A DNA stretch of 64,000 bases from Eubacteriaceae bacterium (GCA_030156895.1 JASGLP010000002.1:58803-122802); one strand, 5' to 3'. Positions 26,404-35,198 are shown, counted from the first letter of the stretch. Translations and numbers: made by a program. Notes: generated by a model not told the origin, from the letters alone.

Positions 26404-26815
26404 GATCAGCTCCTTGATCTATCTTCAGTGAATTCTCGACCTTGCTTAAATCAATCGTTTCAAGGGGAAACGGCGGATTGGCCAAAGGGTTTAAAGCGAT
26501 GGACATCAGTTTAACTGGGTTATCATCAGCGGCAATCCGGTTAAAAGACAAGTGCCCGCAACGTCTACAGCGATGAATAATCGCCCATTCACCATTTTTT
26601 CGAACCCAAATACTAATGGGCTCCATAATGCCACCGCAGTTAGCTGCCCCATCACCGGGACAGTCATCGACATGAAGGCTCACTAAACAATGGGGACAAT
26701 GATTGCGGTGCTGGCTGCCAGCACCGTCTGGTATAACCATCCGACCGCAGTTTTTACAAATAAAATTCTCATGACAGGCGCAGTTTTGATAAACAGCTTT
26801 TTCTCTATATTTCAA
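26396..26815 (-). CDS. RNHCP domain protein
   Basis: 139 residues. The domain is named for its RNHCP motif, here HRNHCPHCLVSLHVD, with other zinc-binding pairs CACHENFICKNCG and HRCRRCGHLSFNRI. The central GGIMEPISIWVRKNGEWAII is typical. It probably binds zinc, perhaps also RNA; function not established. The family often sits beside rsgA, and here the two overlap by 8 bases, which suggests a role in ribosome assembly (inference). Confidence 0.9.
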   Translation of the reverse strand: MKYREKAVYQNCACHENFICKNCGRMVIPDGAGSQHRNHCPHCLVSLHVDDCPGDGAANCGGIMEPISIWVRKNGEWAIIHRCRRCGHLSFNRIAADDNPVKLMSIALNPLANPPFPLETIDLSKVENSLKIDQGADHE

Positions 26816-26850
26816 TTTTTATTCTCCTCCTTAAAATGTGTTTTACCTTA

Positions 26851-26887
26851 GGGAGGTTCTAACGAGATTATTTCGTGTAAACCTCCC
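26851..26887. repeat. inverted repeat upstream of the RNHCP-rsgA operon
   Basis: GGGAGGTT and AACCTCCC close a hairpin with an inner ACGA/TCGT stem and symmetrical 3-base internal loops. No T-run follows on either strand. It lies about 35-70 bases upstream of the RNHCP start, so it may be an operator or leader structure. Confidence 0.45.
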
Positions 26888-26988
26888 GGTTTACCACACT
26901 TCTCAATAATTTTTTCATAAAAGTCTCCTTTTCTATTTTTTCTTATTATACACGATTTCTTGACAAATTGCCTTATCTAATTATATTT

Positions 26989-28224
26989 TCATTCAAAATT
27001 AACCAGCATCCATTTCATTGTTTCTTTAAAAACCTTATCAACCACAAATGAATGTTCGTTCACCAGACTATCAAAAGCGTGATCCACAAATGGCAATTCT
27101 AAAAATGTCACATCACACCCCAATGTCTTCATTTTATTATACAAAAGATAGTCTGCTTCAATGGGTGTCATTGAATCATGGCTGCCATGAATCAGTAATG
27201 TTTTTGGTGAATGAGTGTTCAACAGGTTTTTTGTGTCGCTCATCTGGTAAAGAATATTCTCCCCATCTGGCGGGCCACCTAGGACACCATAGGTCATCTC
27301 CTGGTTTGATTCTTCAAGACTTAATCCTCCCGAGCTTTTTTTGTAGGTAAAATCACCGATCTTATCCAGCAAACTCATTTTATCCGGACGGGTGAAATAT
27401 TCCAGATCATAGGAGAGATCCGAAGTCCCATAAAAAGAGATCACGCCGTCAACGGTTGAATCAATATTCAAACTTTCGTTCGTGTATAAAGGAATTTGAT
27501 CAGTATAAGCCACCAGCTGCGCCAGATGACCCCCAGCTGAGCCGCCAGAAACGATAAAATCACGATAACCAAATTGGGCGCTCAATTGTTTTAAAAGGGC
27601 AGTTCCTGATTTCAGATCTTTGACAATGTCGGTAATATCACCATTAAGCCGGGTTCTCCCGGTAATATAGGCGACACCATATCCTTCACTTAAAAGGGTA
27701 GTACGAAGACGCTCATGCATAGCCATATCTTCATGAATTTTATAGTTACCATAGGGAAAATAGATAAAACATGTGTTTTTAGAATTTTCTTCTGGTAGAT
27801 AAAATTCAATCGATGTAATGTTAGCATCCATCCTTTTTCCATCTTCAGTATAATCATAGTAAACATAGGAAACATTTTCATCGACTGAATCAATTGAATA
27901 ATCTGACTCAGTAATTCCCAACGAAACCCTGCTGATGATGATCAAATATAGGCAGCCGCTAATAAAAAAGGCAATAAAAAAGATCAAGGTAATTTTTGGA
28001 AAAATCGTAAGCTTCTTTTTAGACCAATAGAAAAATATCATCATTCCCACAATTACCAAGGCATCAAAAAACACCATAAAATTAATGATATTGGGAACTA
28101 GGATTTTTGGCATCGTAAAAATAACACTCGCTGGTGGACTCAATTTAACCCATATGCTCAAACTTAAATAAGCGTGTAAAAATAAAAGGACTCCCACTAA
28201 AATGTTAGCAATTTTTTTAATCAT
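26989..28224 (-). CDS. membrane-anchored alpha/beta hydrolase (esterase/BD-FAE type)
   Basis: 411 residues. Three N-terminal membrane helices (about 5-25, 45-68, 76-98) hold an extracytoplasmic hydrolase domain. The nucleophile elbow is SGGSAGGH (Ser about 229); the acid is in LLIHGSHDSMTP and the His in VDHAFDS near the C-terminus. The helices plus catalytic triad fit a surface esterase or lipase; the substrate is unknown. Its start is 12 bases from the stop of a TetR gene on the same strand, so that regulator probably controls it. Confidence 0.87.
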   Translation of the reverse strand: MIKKIANILVGVLLFLHAYLSLSIWVKLSPPASVIFTMPKILVPNIINFMVFFDALVIVGMMIFFYWSKKKLTIFPKITLIFFIAFFISGCLYLIIISRVSLGITESDYSIDSVDENVSYVYYDYTEDGKRMDANITSIEFYLPEENSKNTCFIYFPYGNYKIHEDMAMHERLRTTLLSEGYGVAYITGRTRLNGDITDIVKDLKSGTALLKQLSAQFGYRDFIVSGGSAGGHLAQLVAYTDQIPLYTNESLNIDSTVDGVISFYGTSDLSYDLEYFTRPDKMSLLDKIGDFTYKKSSGGLSLEESNQEMTYGVLGGPPDGENILYQMSDTKNLLNTHSPKTLLIHGSHDSMTPIEADYLLYNKMKTLGCDVTFLELPFVDHAFDSLVNEHSFVVDKVFKETMKWMLVNFE

Positions 28225-28236
28225 AAAAATATCCTG

Positions 28237-28830
28237 CTAAAAGACACTAGCAATCGTCTCAACTAGTTTTTCAATGCGTTCATCGATAATCTGATTTGAT
28301 TTCCCATGTCTTTTGTTCATCAACTTCTCAATCTGCAAACTTTCGATGGCATAGGCAAAACAAATTACTTTTCCATCTAGGTTCTCTTCGCTCATCTTCC
28401 CGCATGAAGCCATTTTTTCTAACAGCCACCGGGTTTTTCCAATCATTTTTTCTGTTTCCTCACAGACAATCTGATAAGCCGTTTCATCATGCAGCTTTTC
28501 ACTGTGAATAAGTGTCCAGAACAAGACCGTATTCTTTTCTGCATACATATTTTCATAAGATGCTACCACCCTTTTGAGTATCTCTTCTGCATCATGAACA
28601 ATAATAAATTTTTCCAGATCCTGAATCGTGAAATCATTATTGTTGACTGCCTGACTTCTGTAATACTGATACATTTCTTCAATAATGACATCCTTACTGG
28701 CAAAATGATTATAAATTGAGGGCTTAGCAATTCCCACTTCCCTGGCAATTTGGCTTAAAGCAGTGGCTCGTATGCCCTGAACCGCAAATAATTCCAAGGC
28801 GGACTGTAATATTTTTTCTTTTGTTGTCAT
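28237..28830 (-). CDS. TetR-family regulator
   Basis: 197 residues. The HTH (ATALSQIAREVGIAKPSIYN then HFASKDVIIEEMY) is canonical. The C-terminal ligand domain has no recognisable subgroup. The promoter and a near-perfect palindrome immediately upstream imply autorepression and control of the downstream membrane esterase with which it forms an operon. The first gene of the pair is the regulator, a common arrangement for self-regulated hydrolases or pumps. Confidence 0.92.
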   Translation of the reverse strand: MTTKEKILQSALELFAVQGIRATALSQIAREVGIAKPSIYNHFASKDVIIEEMYQYYRSQAVNNNDFTIQDLEKFIIVHDAEEILKRVVASYENMYAEKNTVLFWTLIHSEKLHDETAYQIVCEETEKMIGKTRWLLEKMASCGKMSEENLDGKVICFAYAIESLQIEKLMNKRHGKSNQIIDERIEKLVETIASVF

Positions 28831-28845
28831 TTTTTACCTCATTAT

Positions 28846-28894
28846 ACTAACTACCGTTAGTTAGTGTAATACATCCTTTTGCCTTTTCTGTCAA
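28846..28894 (-). promoter_or_regulatory. promoter with TetR-type operator
   Basis: Minus-strand TTGACA (28894-28889), 17-base spacer, TATTAC (28871-28866). Directly downstream, at the start point, 28846-28865 is a 20-bp dyad with perfect outer arms ACTAAC/GTTAGT and near-symmetric centre TACCGTTA. A repressor bound here would block initiation. Confidence 0.8.
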
Positions 28895-28917
28895 TCATTT
28901 TGTTTTCTTTTATTAGT

Positions 28918-28957
28918 AAAAACGCCGCGTTCGCTACAATTGCGAACGCGGCGTTTT
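28918..28957 (-). terminator. rho-independent terminator of the BlaI-M56 operon
   Basis: A 16-bp perfect stem (AAACGCCGCGTTCGC and its complement) with a 7-base loop. It begins inside the stop region of the M56 gene. It also lies in front of the TetR promoter, insulating the two units. Confidence 0.92.
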
Positions 28958-30634
28958 TTAGTTTTCTGTCTCTAGTTTTAAAATCAAAGTTTCTGACTGA
29001 TTATTCCAGTTAACCGTTACTTCTACTTGACTCGGCAATACAGATTTAGCGGAACTGCCACCGCCCCCTCCTAAACTTAAATCACCATCATCAAGCGTCG
29101 AGCAAGTGCCACTACTTCCCCAACTGCTTTCATAGGAAATTTGGCCAACACTTTCCCGATTACTACCATTATAGGACAGTTGACCACCATACCAAGAATA
29201 TGCATCCATCTGGAGCCTGCCATCCTCATCTTCAATGGGAAGATTATAATAGCTGTAAGTATAGGTTCCCGTCCAGTGTTGGCTTTCACCCTTATAAACA
29301 GCAATTTCACCTTCATTTAGATCGAGTAAAACCGATTCCGAAACGATATCGTTCATTTCTTTGTAAACACTTGCGACTTCCAGAAATTCACTATATTCGA
29401 GCGAATTTAAAAACTCACTTGGAACTTCCAAAACAATCAGCGCGTTCTTTGAAAAATAACTATTAGTAATTGAATCATCCAACTTGTTATTAAATCCATA
29501 CATAGGACTGGACTGCGTTATTACCTTTCGCTCATTTAAATTTTTGAAAATATAAATATACATATGAGCATGGTAGTCATCAAGTTTATAAATACCCGGC
29601 GCAATCCCACCCAATAGATAATCTGAAGGATCTTTTTCCTGATCTTTTACAAGTACTAAACCATCATTTTTAAAGGTCTTCACAATTTCTTTCTCAGTTA
29701 ACCAGACACTGCCATCAAAAGGATTAGTAAGCAGCCCCACTGACACTAAGGCTATGAAGGAAAGGATTAAAACAACAACATATGTTTTCGGCTTTTTAGC
29801 TCTTAAAATATTTTTAATCCGCTCTTTTGTATCACCTTCGCCAAAAGCTAAAGGTAAAAAACGACCATTATGTTTTTTTGCTGTTAACTTTAACAATGAC
29901 TGGGAATAGTCTATTTTTATCTCGTTACCTAACCTACGAACAACTGCTTCATCACAAGCCATTTCCATATCTTTTCCACTTAAATAAAAGGCTAGCCATA
30001 CCAAAGGATTGAACCAGTGTAGACACAAAACCAAATAACTTAGAAATCGGATCTGGGGATCAAATCGCTGAATGTGCATTTGCTCATGCAAAATGATCAC
30101 TTGTTTTTCAGATGCATTTAAGTTCTCCGGCAAATAAATTTTAGGTTTTATTATGCCCAAAACAAATGGCATTTCTATTTGTTCCGAAACGAAAATATTT
30201 TTTTCTTGGCGCTTAGACCATTTTAAAAGGCGTTTCATTCTAAGCATTGAAACGATTCCATAAACCATCAGAACAAGCATTGCCACAAGCCAAATTGCCA
30301 AAGCAATTTCAAAAAAGTTCGGGCTAGTTAGATTTTCTGTGCCAACCGTCATTGGCGCCGTATTAACCGGTGAACCCACTTCTATTGTTTCATTGACGTT
30401 CTGCGACGAATTGACGCCAACTATCTCTGTTGATATCGGATGTGAATTACTTGGTAAAAAGCTTAATACACTTGCAAATGAATAAGGCACCGTCAATCTT
30501 AATAGTACTGTCAACCACAGGATATAGCTATATTTCTTTGGCACCTTTTTTAAAAAAAGCCTGGCTGCCAATACAAATAAAATCACAATACTTCCAAGAT
30601 AAGACAAATTGAGGACTTCAATAAAGGCACTCAT
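28958..30634 (-). CDS. BlaR1-like M56 family membrane metallopeptidase
   Basis: 558 residues. Membrane helices at about 5-25, 35-55 and 110-130 surround a cytoplasmic zinc peptidase with HEQMH (about 184-188) and downstream MEMACDEAVVRRLG. A further helix lies near 290-310 (YVVVLILSFIALVSVGLL). The extracellular C-terminal domain (about 310-558) is not a penicillin-binding domain: it has no SxxK, and ends in a Gly/Ser-rich segment (DGDLSLGGGGGSSAKSVL). The signal is therefore probably not a beta-lactam. It overlaps the BlaI-type gene by 4 bases and should cleave that repressor on sensing. Confidence 0.9.
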   Translation of the reverse strand: MSAFIEVLNLSYLGSIVILFVLAARLFLKKVPKKYSYILWLTVLLRLTVPYSFASVLSFLPSNSHPISTEIVGVNSSQNVNETIEVGSPVNTAPMTVGTENLTSPNFFEIALAIWLVAMLVLMVYGIVSMLRMKRLLKWSKRQEKNIFVSEQIEMPFVLGIIKPKIYLPENLNASEKQVIILHEQMHIQRFDPQIRFLSYLVLCLHWFNPLVWLAFYLSGKDMEMACDEAVVRRLGNEIKIDYSQSLLKLTAKKHNGRFLPLAFGEGDTKERIKNILRAKKPKTYVVVLILSFIALVSVGLLTNPFDGSVWLTEKEIVKTFKNDGLVLVKDQEKDPSDYLLGGIAPGIYKLDDYHAHMYIYIFKNLNERKVITQSSPMYGFNNKLDDSITNSYFSKNALIVLEVPSEFLNSLEYSEFLEVASVYKEMNDIVSESVLLDLNEGEIAVYKGESQHWTGTYTYSYYNLPIEDEDGRLQMDAYSWYGGQLSYNGSNRESVGQISYESSWGSSGTCSTLDDGDLSLGGGGGSSAKSVLPSQVEVTVNWNNQSETLILKLETEN

Positions 30635-30999
30635 GTTACCTCCTCTTTGTAGGCATTAATTAGTCGCTGTATCTCGTCAACTTCCTGATCGCTTAACTTA
30701 CGTTGTCGCGTAAAGGCCGTGATAAATCCGGGCAATGATCCGTTAAAGGTCTCTTCCAGAAATTCCTCGCCTTTTTGGGTTAAAAAGTCTTCTTTCGATA
30801 AGGTAATCTTTACACTTCCGTTATCATTTAAAAAAAGTCCCCGGCTACTTAACCGTTTAAACATTGTGTAAGTTGTTGTCCGCTTCCAATCAAATGCCTG
30901 AGCACAGAGTATTATTAAATCACGCATTGGTATTGGGGCATTTTCCCAAATCAGATCAGCAAACTTCTGTTCCATCTCTCCTAATTTATATTTTTCCAT
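30631..30999 (-). CDS. BlaI/MecI/CopY-type repressor
   Basis: 122 residues from the Met after AAGGAGACGAC; an upstream in-frame start at 31062 would lie in the promoter. The winged helix has EMEQKFADLIWENAPIPMRD and WKRTTTYTMFKRLSSRGLF, with the dimer segment EEFLEETFNGSLPGFITAFT. It represses its own operon through the two dyads upstream and is relieved when the M56 partner cleaves it. Stop and next start overlap as ATGA. Confidence 0.93.
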   Translation of the reverse strand: MEKYKLGEMEQKFADLIWENAPIPMRDLIILCAQAFDWKRTTTYTMFKRLSSRGLFLNDNGSVKITLSKEDFLTQKGEEFLEETFNGSLPGFITAFTRQRKLSDQEVDEIQRLINAYKEEVT

Positions 31000-31010
31000 G
31001 TCGTCTCCTT

Positions 31011-31062
31011 GTCTAATAGTACTAGACACAATTAGTCTATCACTATTAGACAAACGTGTCAA
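31011..31062 (-). promoter_or_regulatory. promoter with paired BlaI-type operators
   Basis: Minus-strand TTGACA (31062-31057), 17-base spacer, TAGACT (31039-31034). Two matching 17-bp dyads of the form GTCTA-N7-TAGAC lie at 31035-31051 (spacer and -10) and 31011-31027 (start region), with centres 24 bp apart. Paired dyads of this kind are the pattern of BlaI/MecI operators. Confidence 0.85.
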
Positions 31063-31191
31063 ATTTAAACGCTGAGAATTCCAGCTTTCTCATTCAAAGT
31101 TCTAAGCATCTCTGTCAAAAAAACTGCCAGCAATAAATAGCGACATTTTTTTTACCTTATTAATTTTCGAATTGCTAAAACGATCTCTACA

Positions 31192-31824
31192 CTATCGTTT
31201 TTTAATCGGGTGCCTGACCACCGTCTTTAGTTTTTCCGGTGTTACTTTACGAACATCACTGAGATAAATCTCGTGATGATAACGGGTATCCGAAATATCC
31301 AGCTCATAGCCCTGGTCGGCAATAAAAGCATGCATGGCGGAAACCGTAACTAGTTCATTATCATAAGGGCCAAGATGCATACTTTGGACGCATAGGCCTT
31401 CTGCATAGGTAAAAAATTCAAGCTTTGAGAAATCTCTTTTTTTCTTACGTGTCGCCTCAATAATTGCCCAATCAAAATCTACTTTGCTGACAAAATCCGG
31501 CAGACGGATTAATGAGATGAAAATGAAATCTTCTTTGTACGCATAATCAACGCCTTGGACACCTTCCTGCCACCAGAAACCTTCCAGCGGTGGTACCACA
31601 AAGTCAAAATAACCGTCAATCTGATGATCGCCTTTTTTGCTCATCTTAATCGTATAAGCGATCCCATATAAAAGCTCGATCGACTGCTTATACTCTCCAT
31701 CCTCGGCGTTCGGGTCACCCTGACCGCGCACCGCCAAATAATTCATCGTTGGGATATCTACTATGGCTGGCTTATTTTTAGGCATATAAAATTCTTTATA
31801 CTCTTTTTTATAATCAAAAGCCAT
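31192..31824 (-). CDS. GyrI-like small-molecule-binding domain protein
   Basis: About 210 residues from the Met after GAAGGGGAAG; an earlier Met at 31923 falls within the TfoX gene. Sequence marks of the large stand-alone GyrI-like family are MNYLAVRGQGDPN, GYFDFVVPPLEGFWW, and ESLGPYDNE-like MHLGPYDNELVTVSAMHAF with SDTRYHHEIYLSDVRK near the end. No DNA-binding domain. These proteins bind or hydrolyse small hydrophobic compounds. It is the last gene of a five-gene operon led by a WYL regulator. Confidence 0.88.
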   Translation of the reverse strand: MAFDYKKEYKEFYMPKNKPAIVDIPTMNYLAVRGQGDPNAEDGEYKQSIELLYGIAYTIKMSKKGDHQIDGYFDFVVPPLEGFWWQEGVQGVDYAYKEDFIFISLIRLPDFVSKVDFDWAIIEATRKKKRDFSKLEFFTYAEGLCVQSMHLGPYDNELVTVSAMHAFIADQGYELDISDTRYHHEIYLSDVRKVTPEKLKTVVRHPIKKR

Positions 31825-31825
31825 T

Positions 31826-32152
31826 TTACTTCTTCCCCTTCTTTTTTGCTGTTGGCATGGGCAGTTCATCAAACATTGAAGAAACAGCCCGGTATAATAA
31901 ATCCTGATTATCGACATCATCAACCAGAATCATGTCTTTCGCCCCCTGATAGGGTGGCATAATCCTGGCATCAGCAAAGTATTTTTTACTGGCCGGAGTG
32001 ATTTTTAGCATGAAACCGGGCTCATATATCCCGCCAATTATTTTTCCTCGGTAATAAAAGATATAACCGCCCATCATTGCCCGAGACCGGATATCTACCA
32101 GGGGTTCCAGCTGCTCCATCATATAGGCTGCAAATTCTTTATTACTACTCAT
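31826..32152 (-). CDS. TfoX/Sxy N-terminal domain protein
   Basis: About 108 residues. RSRAMMGGYIFYYRGKIIGG and FADARIMPPYQGAKDMILVD are typical of the stand-alone TfoX N-domain. In gamma-proteobacteria TfoX drives competence; short Firmicute proteins of this type have no proven link to competence. The C-terminus is Lys-rich (PTAKKKGKK). Overlaps the VOC gene by 8 bases; fourth gene of the WYL-led operon. Confidence 0.85.
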   Translation of the reverse strand: MSSNKEFAAYMMEQLEPLVDIRSRAMMGGYIFYYRGKIIGGIYEPGFMLKITPASKKYFADARIMPPYQGAKDMILVDDVDNQDLLYRAVSSMFDELPMPTAKKKGKK

Positions 32153-32549
32153 TTTTCCCCTCATTAAATGATCCGATCTCGATTAAATTCCCCTCGGGAT
32201 CTGCTACATAACAAGTTCTCTGGCCCCAGTCTTCAGTGGTCGGTGGCATCACCGCTTTTGCACCTGCCCGAGTGGCTGCTTCAAATGCCTGATCTACTGC
32301 AGCAAAGTCATCCACACTCAAGGCAATTTCAAAATGTCCGTTCAAGCCGTCTTTAATATAGGAGTAATTTTGTCTGGTCATCGCTTCAAAATCACTTTTT
32401 CGATACAGCAAAAAGAGGCTGCCATCTTTTTCAAGATAGACGTTTGTCGTGTCTTCTGATTCTTTAATCTCAAATCCCAGTACGTCCCGATAGAATCGAA
32501 CCATCACTGCCATATCGTCAACAAAAATACCAAATCCATCCAGTTTCAT
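32145..32549 (-). CDS. VOC (glyoxalase/bleomycin-resistance) superfamily protein
   Basis: 134 residues with two beta-alpha-beta-beta-beta modules: MKLDGFGIFVDDMAVMVRFY with RDVLGFEI, and a second half GHFEIALSVDDFAAVDQAF then CYVADPEGNLIEIGSF. The position of the usual first metal His is not obvious in module 1, while His (GHFEI) and Glu (LIEIGSF) are present in module 2. Metal dependence and substrate are open: lyase, dioxygenase or binding protein. Confidence 0.88.
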   Translation of the reverse strand: MKLDGFGIFVDDMAVMVRFYRDVLGFEIKESEDTTNVYLEKDGSLFLLYRKSDFEAMTRQNYSYIKDGLNGHFEIALSVDDFAAVDQAFEAATRAGAKAVMPPTTEDWGQRTCYVADPEGNLIEIGSFNEGKNE

Positions 32550-32550
32550 T

Positions 32551-33309
32551 TTATAGCTCTCCCAACTTTTCGCATAGTGCGATAAATTTTTTCTCTGATA
32601 ATATTTCGTTTGTTATAAATTCGCCATTATAGAACAAGGCATACGTCGTACATGCCGCTGGTGCCTTTTGAGCGTTTTCGAGGTTATCAATCAAAATACT
32701 TTTAAATGCAATATTTTCTTTTTTGGCAAAATCTTCAATCAAGGCAACATATTTAATGGTAAAGGGACAGCCATACGTATAATAAAGGACAAAACCCGTT
32801 TGCTCAATTTGCGGCGACTTAAGCTGCGCTTTGAATTCTGGTAATTTTACGCCATCTTCAAATGGTAAGACCATCAAAGAAAAATAAGGATCAGCCGTAT
32901 CTGCCAAAACAAAACCTTTATGTGTCAAAAATTTTGGATCAGATAAAAAAGGCATTTTTTTAGGAGATGAAATCACCGTTAATCCCTTTTTCCCTTTAGC
33001 TTTTGCATCAATTATACAAGCCTCTAAAAGATCATTGGCATAGCCATGCCCTTTGCAGGAACCCGACACCCAAAAACAATTGATGTGCATGTATCCAGCT
33101 GCTTCAATCGGCACCCAGGCATATTCTGCCGGTATGTATTCAATGAAACATTTACCCCGCAGGTCTGCCTTCAGAAAAACCAGCCCTTCTGCCAGCCTAT
33201 CTTTTAGCCATTGCTTTTTTGAAACAACCTGAGGATCTGTGTTTTTAGAAATTGCACAACATATATGTTCGTTTTCTATATTTTCCGGCGTTAATTTAAT
33301 GTAATTCAT
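32551..33309 (-). CDS. GNAT acetyltransferase with C-terminal YoaP-like domain
   Basis: 252 residues. The N-terminal half is a GNAT fold (INCFWVSGSCKGHGYANDLL acetyl-CoA segment). The C-terminal half is a YoaP-like domain with YYTYGCPFTIKYVALIEDFA and ACTTYALFYNGEFITNEILS, reminiscent of a thioredoxin fold; its Gly-Cys-Pro could be redox or substrate related. Same architecture as B. subtilis YoaP. Function unproven. Second gene of the WYL-led operon. Confidence 0.88.
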   Translation of the reverse strand: MNYIKLTPENIENEHICCAISKNTDPQVVSKKQWLKDRLAEGLVFLKADLRGKCFIEYIPAEYAWVPIEAAGYMHINCFWVSGSCKGHGYANDLLEACIIDAKAKGKKGLTVISSPKKMPFLSDPKFLTHKGFVLADTADPYFSLMVLPFEDGVKLPEFKAQLKSPQIEQTGFVLYYTYGCPFTIKYVALIEDFAKKENIAFKSILIDNLENAQKAPAACTTYALFYNGEFITNEILSEKKFIALCEKLGEL

Positions 33310-33321
33310 TCTTACCTTCTT

Positions 33322-34224
33322 TCAGTAATTCTTTTGCATTCTGCCAATTATTGCTTTTATCTTTTCTCTGATCGCAACAGGCTCAATAAGTGTCACTTTA
33401 TCCTGAAAAGTAAGCAGCCAGGAAATGAGATTGTCTTGATCGCTATAATTAAACTGAAAAAATAATTTTCCGTCTTCTTGTTCTGTAAAACTATTACTTC
33501 CAAATTCTTCAATCAGTCGCCACTTGCAACTGCCATCAAATAGGGCTTTGACTTTAATATTGGCTGGAAAAATTCTTTGATTGCTTAAATCCGGAATCTT
33601 GACATCTCTTTTTTCGAAAGAATGCTGTGCCATAAATAATTCTTCCATCCGGTTTAATTTAAACAAACGATAATCTTTTCTATTTTCACACCAGCCCCAT
33701 AAATACCAACTAGCCCAGCGAAAGATTAAATAATAAGGTTCAACTTGCCTTTCACCTTCTCCGCTTGCCGAAAAATATTGAAAATAAAGTAGTTTTCCTT
33801 CATCAATGGCCATCCTGATCAGGTCAATTTTAGGTGCCAGTGTTTCTTTATACCAGGAAGAAAGATCGATTAAAATTGACTGATCACCTGTTAAAAAGTC
33901 AGATGATCCAACTGATAATTTTTCCATCAGCTGTTCATAATGCGAGCTGCCGTTGACACTATCCAGACTTCTAAGACCTGCCAGGATATCCAGCAAATCA
34001 CGCTTGGATAAAAGGGTACGATCAAGTTTAAAATCTTCCATAATCGAAATCCCACCACCAGAGCCCTGCCTAGTGACAATTGGAATTCCAGCCTTTCCCA
34101 AATCCTCAATATCACGGTTAATGGTTCTGCGAGAAACCTCAAATTTTTCTGCCAATTCAGGGGCAGTAACCCAATCTTTTTGTAATAGTAGAGTCAGCAT
34201 CCCTATCAGACGATCAATTTTCAT
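33322..34224 (-). CDS. YafY-type regulator, HTH_11 plus WYL domain
   Basis: 300 residues, starting at the Met after GAGGTGTATT; an upstream Met at 34260 lies inside the operator. The N-terminal winged helix is DWVTAPELAEKFEVSRRTIN then RDIEDLGKAGIPIVTRQG. The WYL domain is around residue 140-220 (LYFQYFSASGEGERQVEPYY, RWASWYLWGWCENRKDYRLF). WYL regulators bind a small ligand and control stress, phage-defence or metabolic genes. It heads the operon with YoaP-like, VOC, TfoX and GyrI-like genes. Confidence 0.92.
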   Translation of the reverse strand: MKIDRLIGMLTLLLQKDWVTAPELAEKFEVSRRTINRDIEDLGKAGIPIVTRQGSGGGISIMEDFKLDRTLLSKRDLLDILAGLRSLDSVNGSSHYEQLMEKLSVGSSDFLTGDQSILIDLSSWYKETLAPKIDLIRMAIDEGKLLYFQYFSASGEGERQVEPYYLIFRWASWYLWGWCENRKDYRLFKLNRMEELFMAQHSFEKRDVKIPDLSNQRIFPANIKVKALFDGSCKWRLIEEFGSNSFTEQEDGKLFFQFNYSDQDNLISWLLTFQDKVTLIEPVAIREKIKAIIGRMQKNY

Positions 34225-34249
34225 AATACACCTCAAATTATAACAAGCA

Positions 34250-34275
34250 AAACACGACAACTGTGTGTCGTGTTT
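34250..34275. promoter_or_regulatory. 26-bp perfect dyad, likely WYL-regulator operator
   Basis: AAACACGACA and TGTCGTGTTT are perfect 10-bp arms with 6 bases between. It starts 26 bp upstream of the regulator ATG, and a TATAAT-type box lies between the dyad and the ATG. Binding would overlap the -35 region. Confidence 0.8.
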
Positions 34276-34313
34276 CGAATCGTCAAAATATTTTTTTAGT
34301 CTCTTACGATCTC

Positions 34314-34745
34314 TTAATTGGGAAATTCAGCCTTTTTAGTAAAATCAAACCGCTCTGTTGTATAAACATCATCTTCATCCGACACATAATAGAGATTGTT
34401 CTTTGATCCCAACTCATACCAGCGGTTATGCTTTTCGCCAAGTTTGATCAATTCAGAAACAATTCTGTTGCAGCGTTTTACTTCTTCAACTCCGTCAGCG
34501 AACCCATTTACAATCATATATAAAGAGTTTTCACCTTGATACTGGATTGTAATCATATCCGGATTGCCATGATCAGCATAATCAGCTAATTCAATATTTT
34601 CTTGAATAATGGATTCCTGTTTTTCATAATCGTATGTCATCATTTTCTGATTATAGAAAATTTGAGTCTCATTGAATAGATCATATTTTTTCAATATTTC
34701 GGCAATTTCCTGTGCCATCACTTCATTTATTTCATAATTTGTCAT
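34314..34745 (-). CDS. hypothetical soluble protein
   Basis: 143 residues from the Met after GAGGAGTG. The sequence is acidic with no signal peptide or membrane helix (QEIAEILKKYDLFNETQIFY, ADHGNPDMITIQYQGENSLY, DDVYTTERFDF). I do not recognise the family. It lies between the WYL operator and the 34.9-kb gene, transcribed away from the latter. Confidence 0.65.
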   Translation of the reverse strand: MTNYEINEVMAQEIAEILKKYDLFNETQIFYNQKMMTYDYEKQESIIQENIELADYADHGNPDMITIQYQGENSLYMIVNGFADGVEEVKRCNRIVSELIKLGEKHNRWYELGSKNNLYYVSDEDDVYTTERFDFTKKAEFPN

Positions 34746-34832
34746 GCTTTCACTCCTCACTCATGCTTTGTAGTATAGACTGTCAGTATACCATAAATCA
34801 GGCTGAAATATTTTACAGAAATCAAGCAATTC

Positions 34833-34861
34833 TTTACAATTAGCTAAATAATGTTTATACT
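34833..34861 (+). promoter_or_regulatory. sigma-A promoter
   Basis: TTTACA (34833-34838), 17-base spacer, TATACT (34856-34861). It fits the gene starting at 34917. Confidence 0.7.
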
Positions 34862-34916
34862 CATCATATGTCTTTTTGTTAACAATTAGATCAATCGTAT
34901 CCATTGGGAGGTAAAG

Positions 34917-35198
34917 ATGTTTCGAATTTGGGGAAAAATTATGAAACGTAATAAATTTATAGAAGATTCAGTTTTTGAAATTGATGATAATACCATTAGT
35001 ATTGATGATAAAATTCAAGCCGGTTTAGAAAACCTCTGCCAGTTTTTTGATCTTGAAAAACCAATCTGGTTAGACAAAAACACCATCGAACTGGCACGGT
35101 TTTCCAAAACAGCTTTTCGCCAGGATCAATTTATGGAAGCCATCAGTTTTGACTATCTGGAGCTGGAGCTGATAGATGATGGTAAAAAGAAAGAGTAG
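34917..35198 (+). CDS. small conserved clostridial protein of unknown function
   Basis: 93 residues, start after GGGAGGTAAAG. It opens MFRIWGKIMKRNKFIEDSVF and contains LENLCQFFDLEKPIWLDKNT and FDYLELELIDDG. I recall similar short proteins as common hypothetical genes in clostridia, with the aromatic-rich PIWLD segment well kept. No motif points to a function. It ends with TAG and has its own promoter. Confidence 0.75.
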   Translation: MFRIWGKIMKRNKFIEDSVFEIDDNTISIDDKIQAGLENLCQFFDLEKPIWLDKNTIELARFSKTAFRQDQFMEAISFDYLELELIDDGKKKE

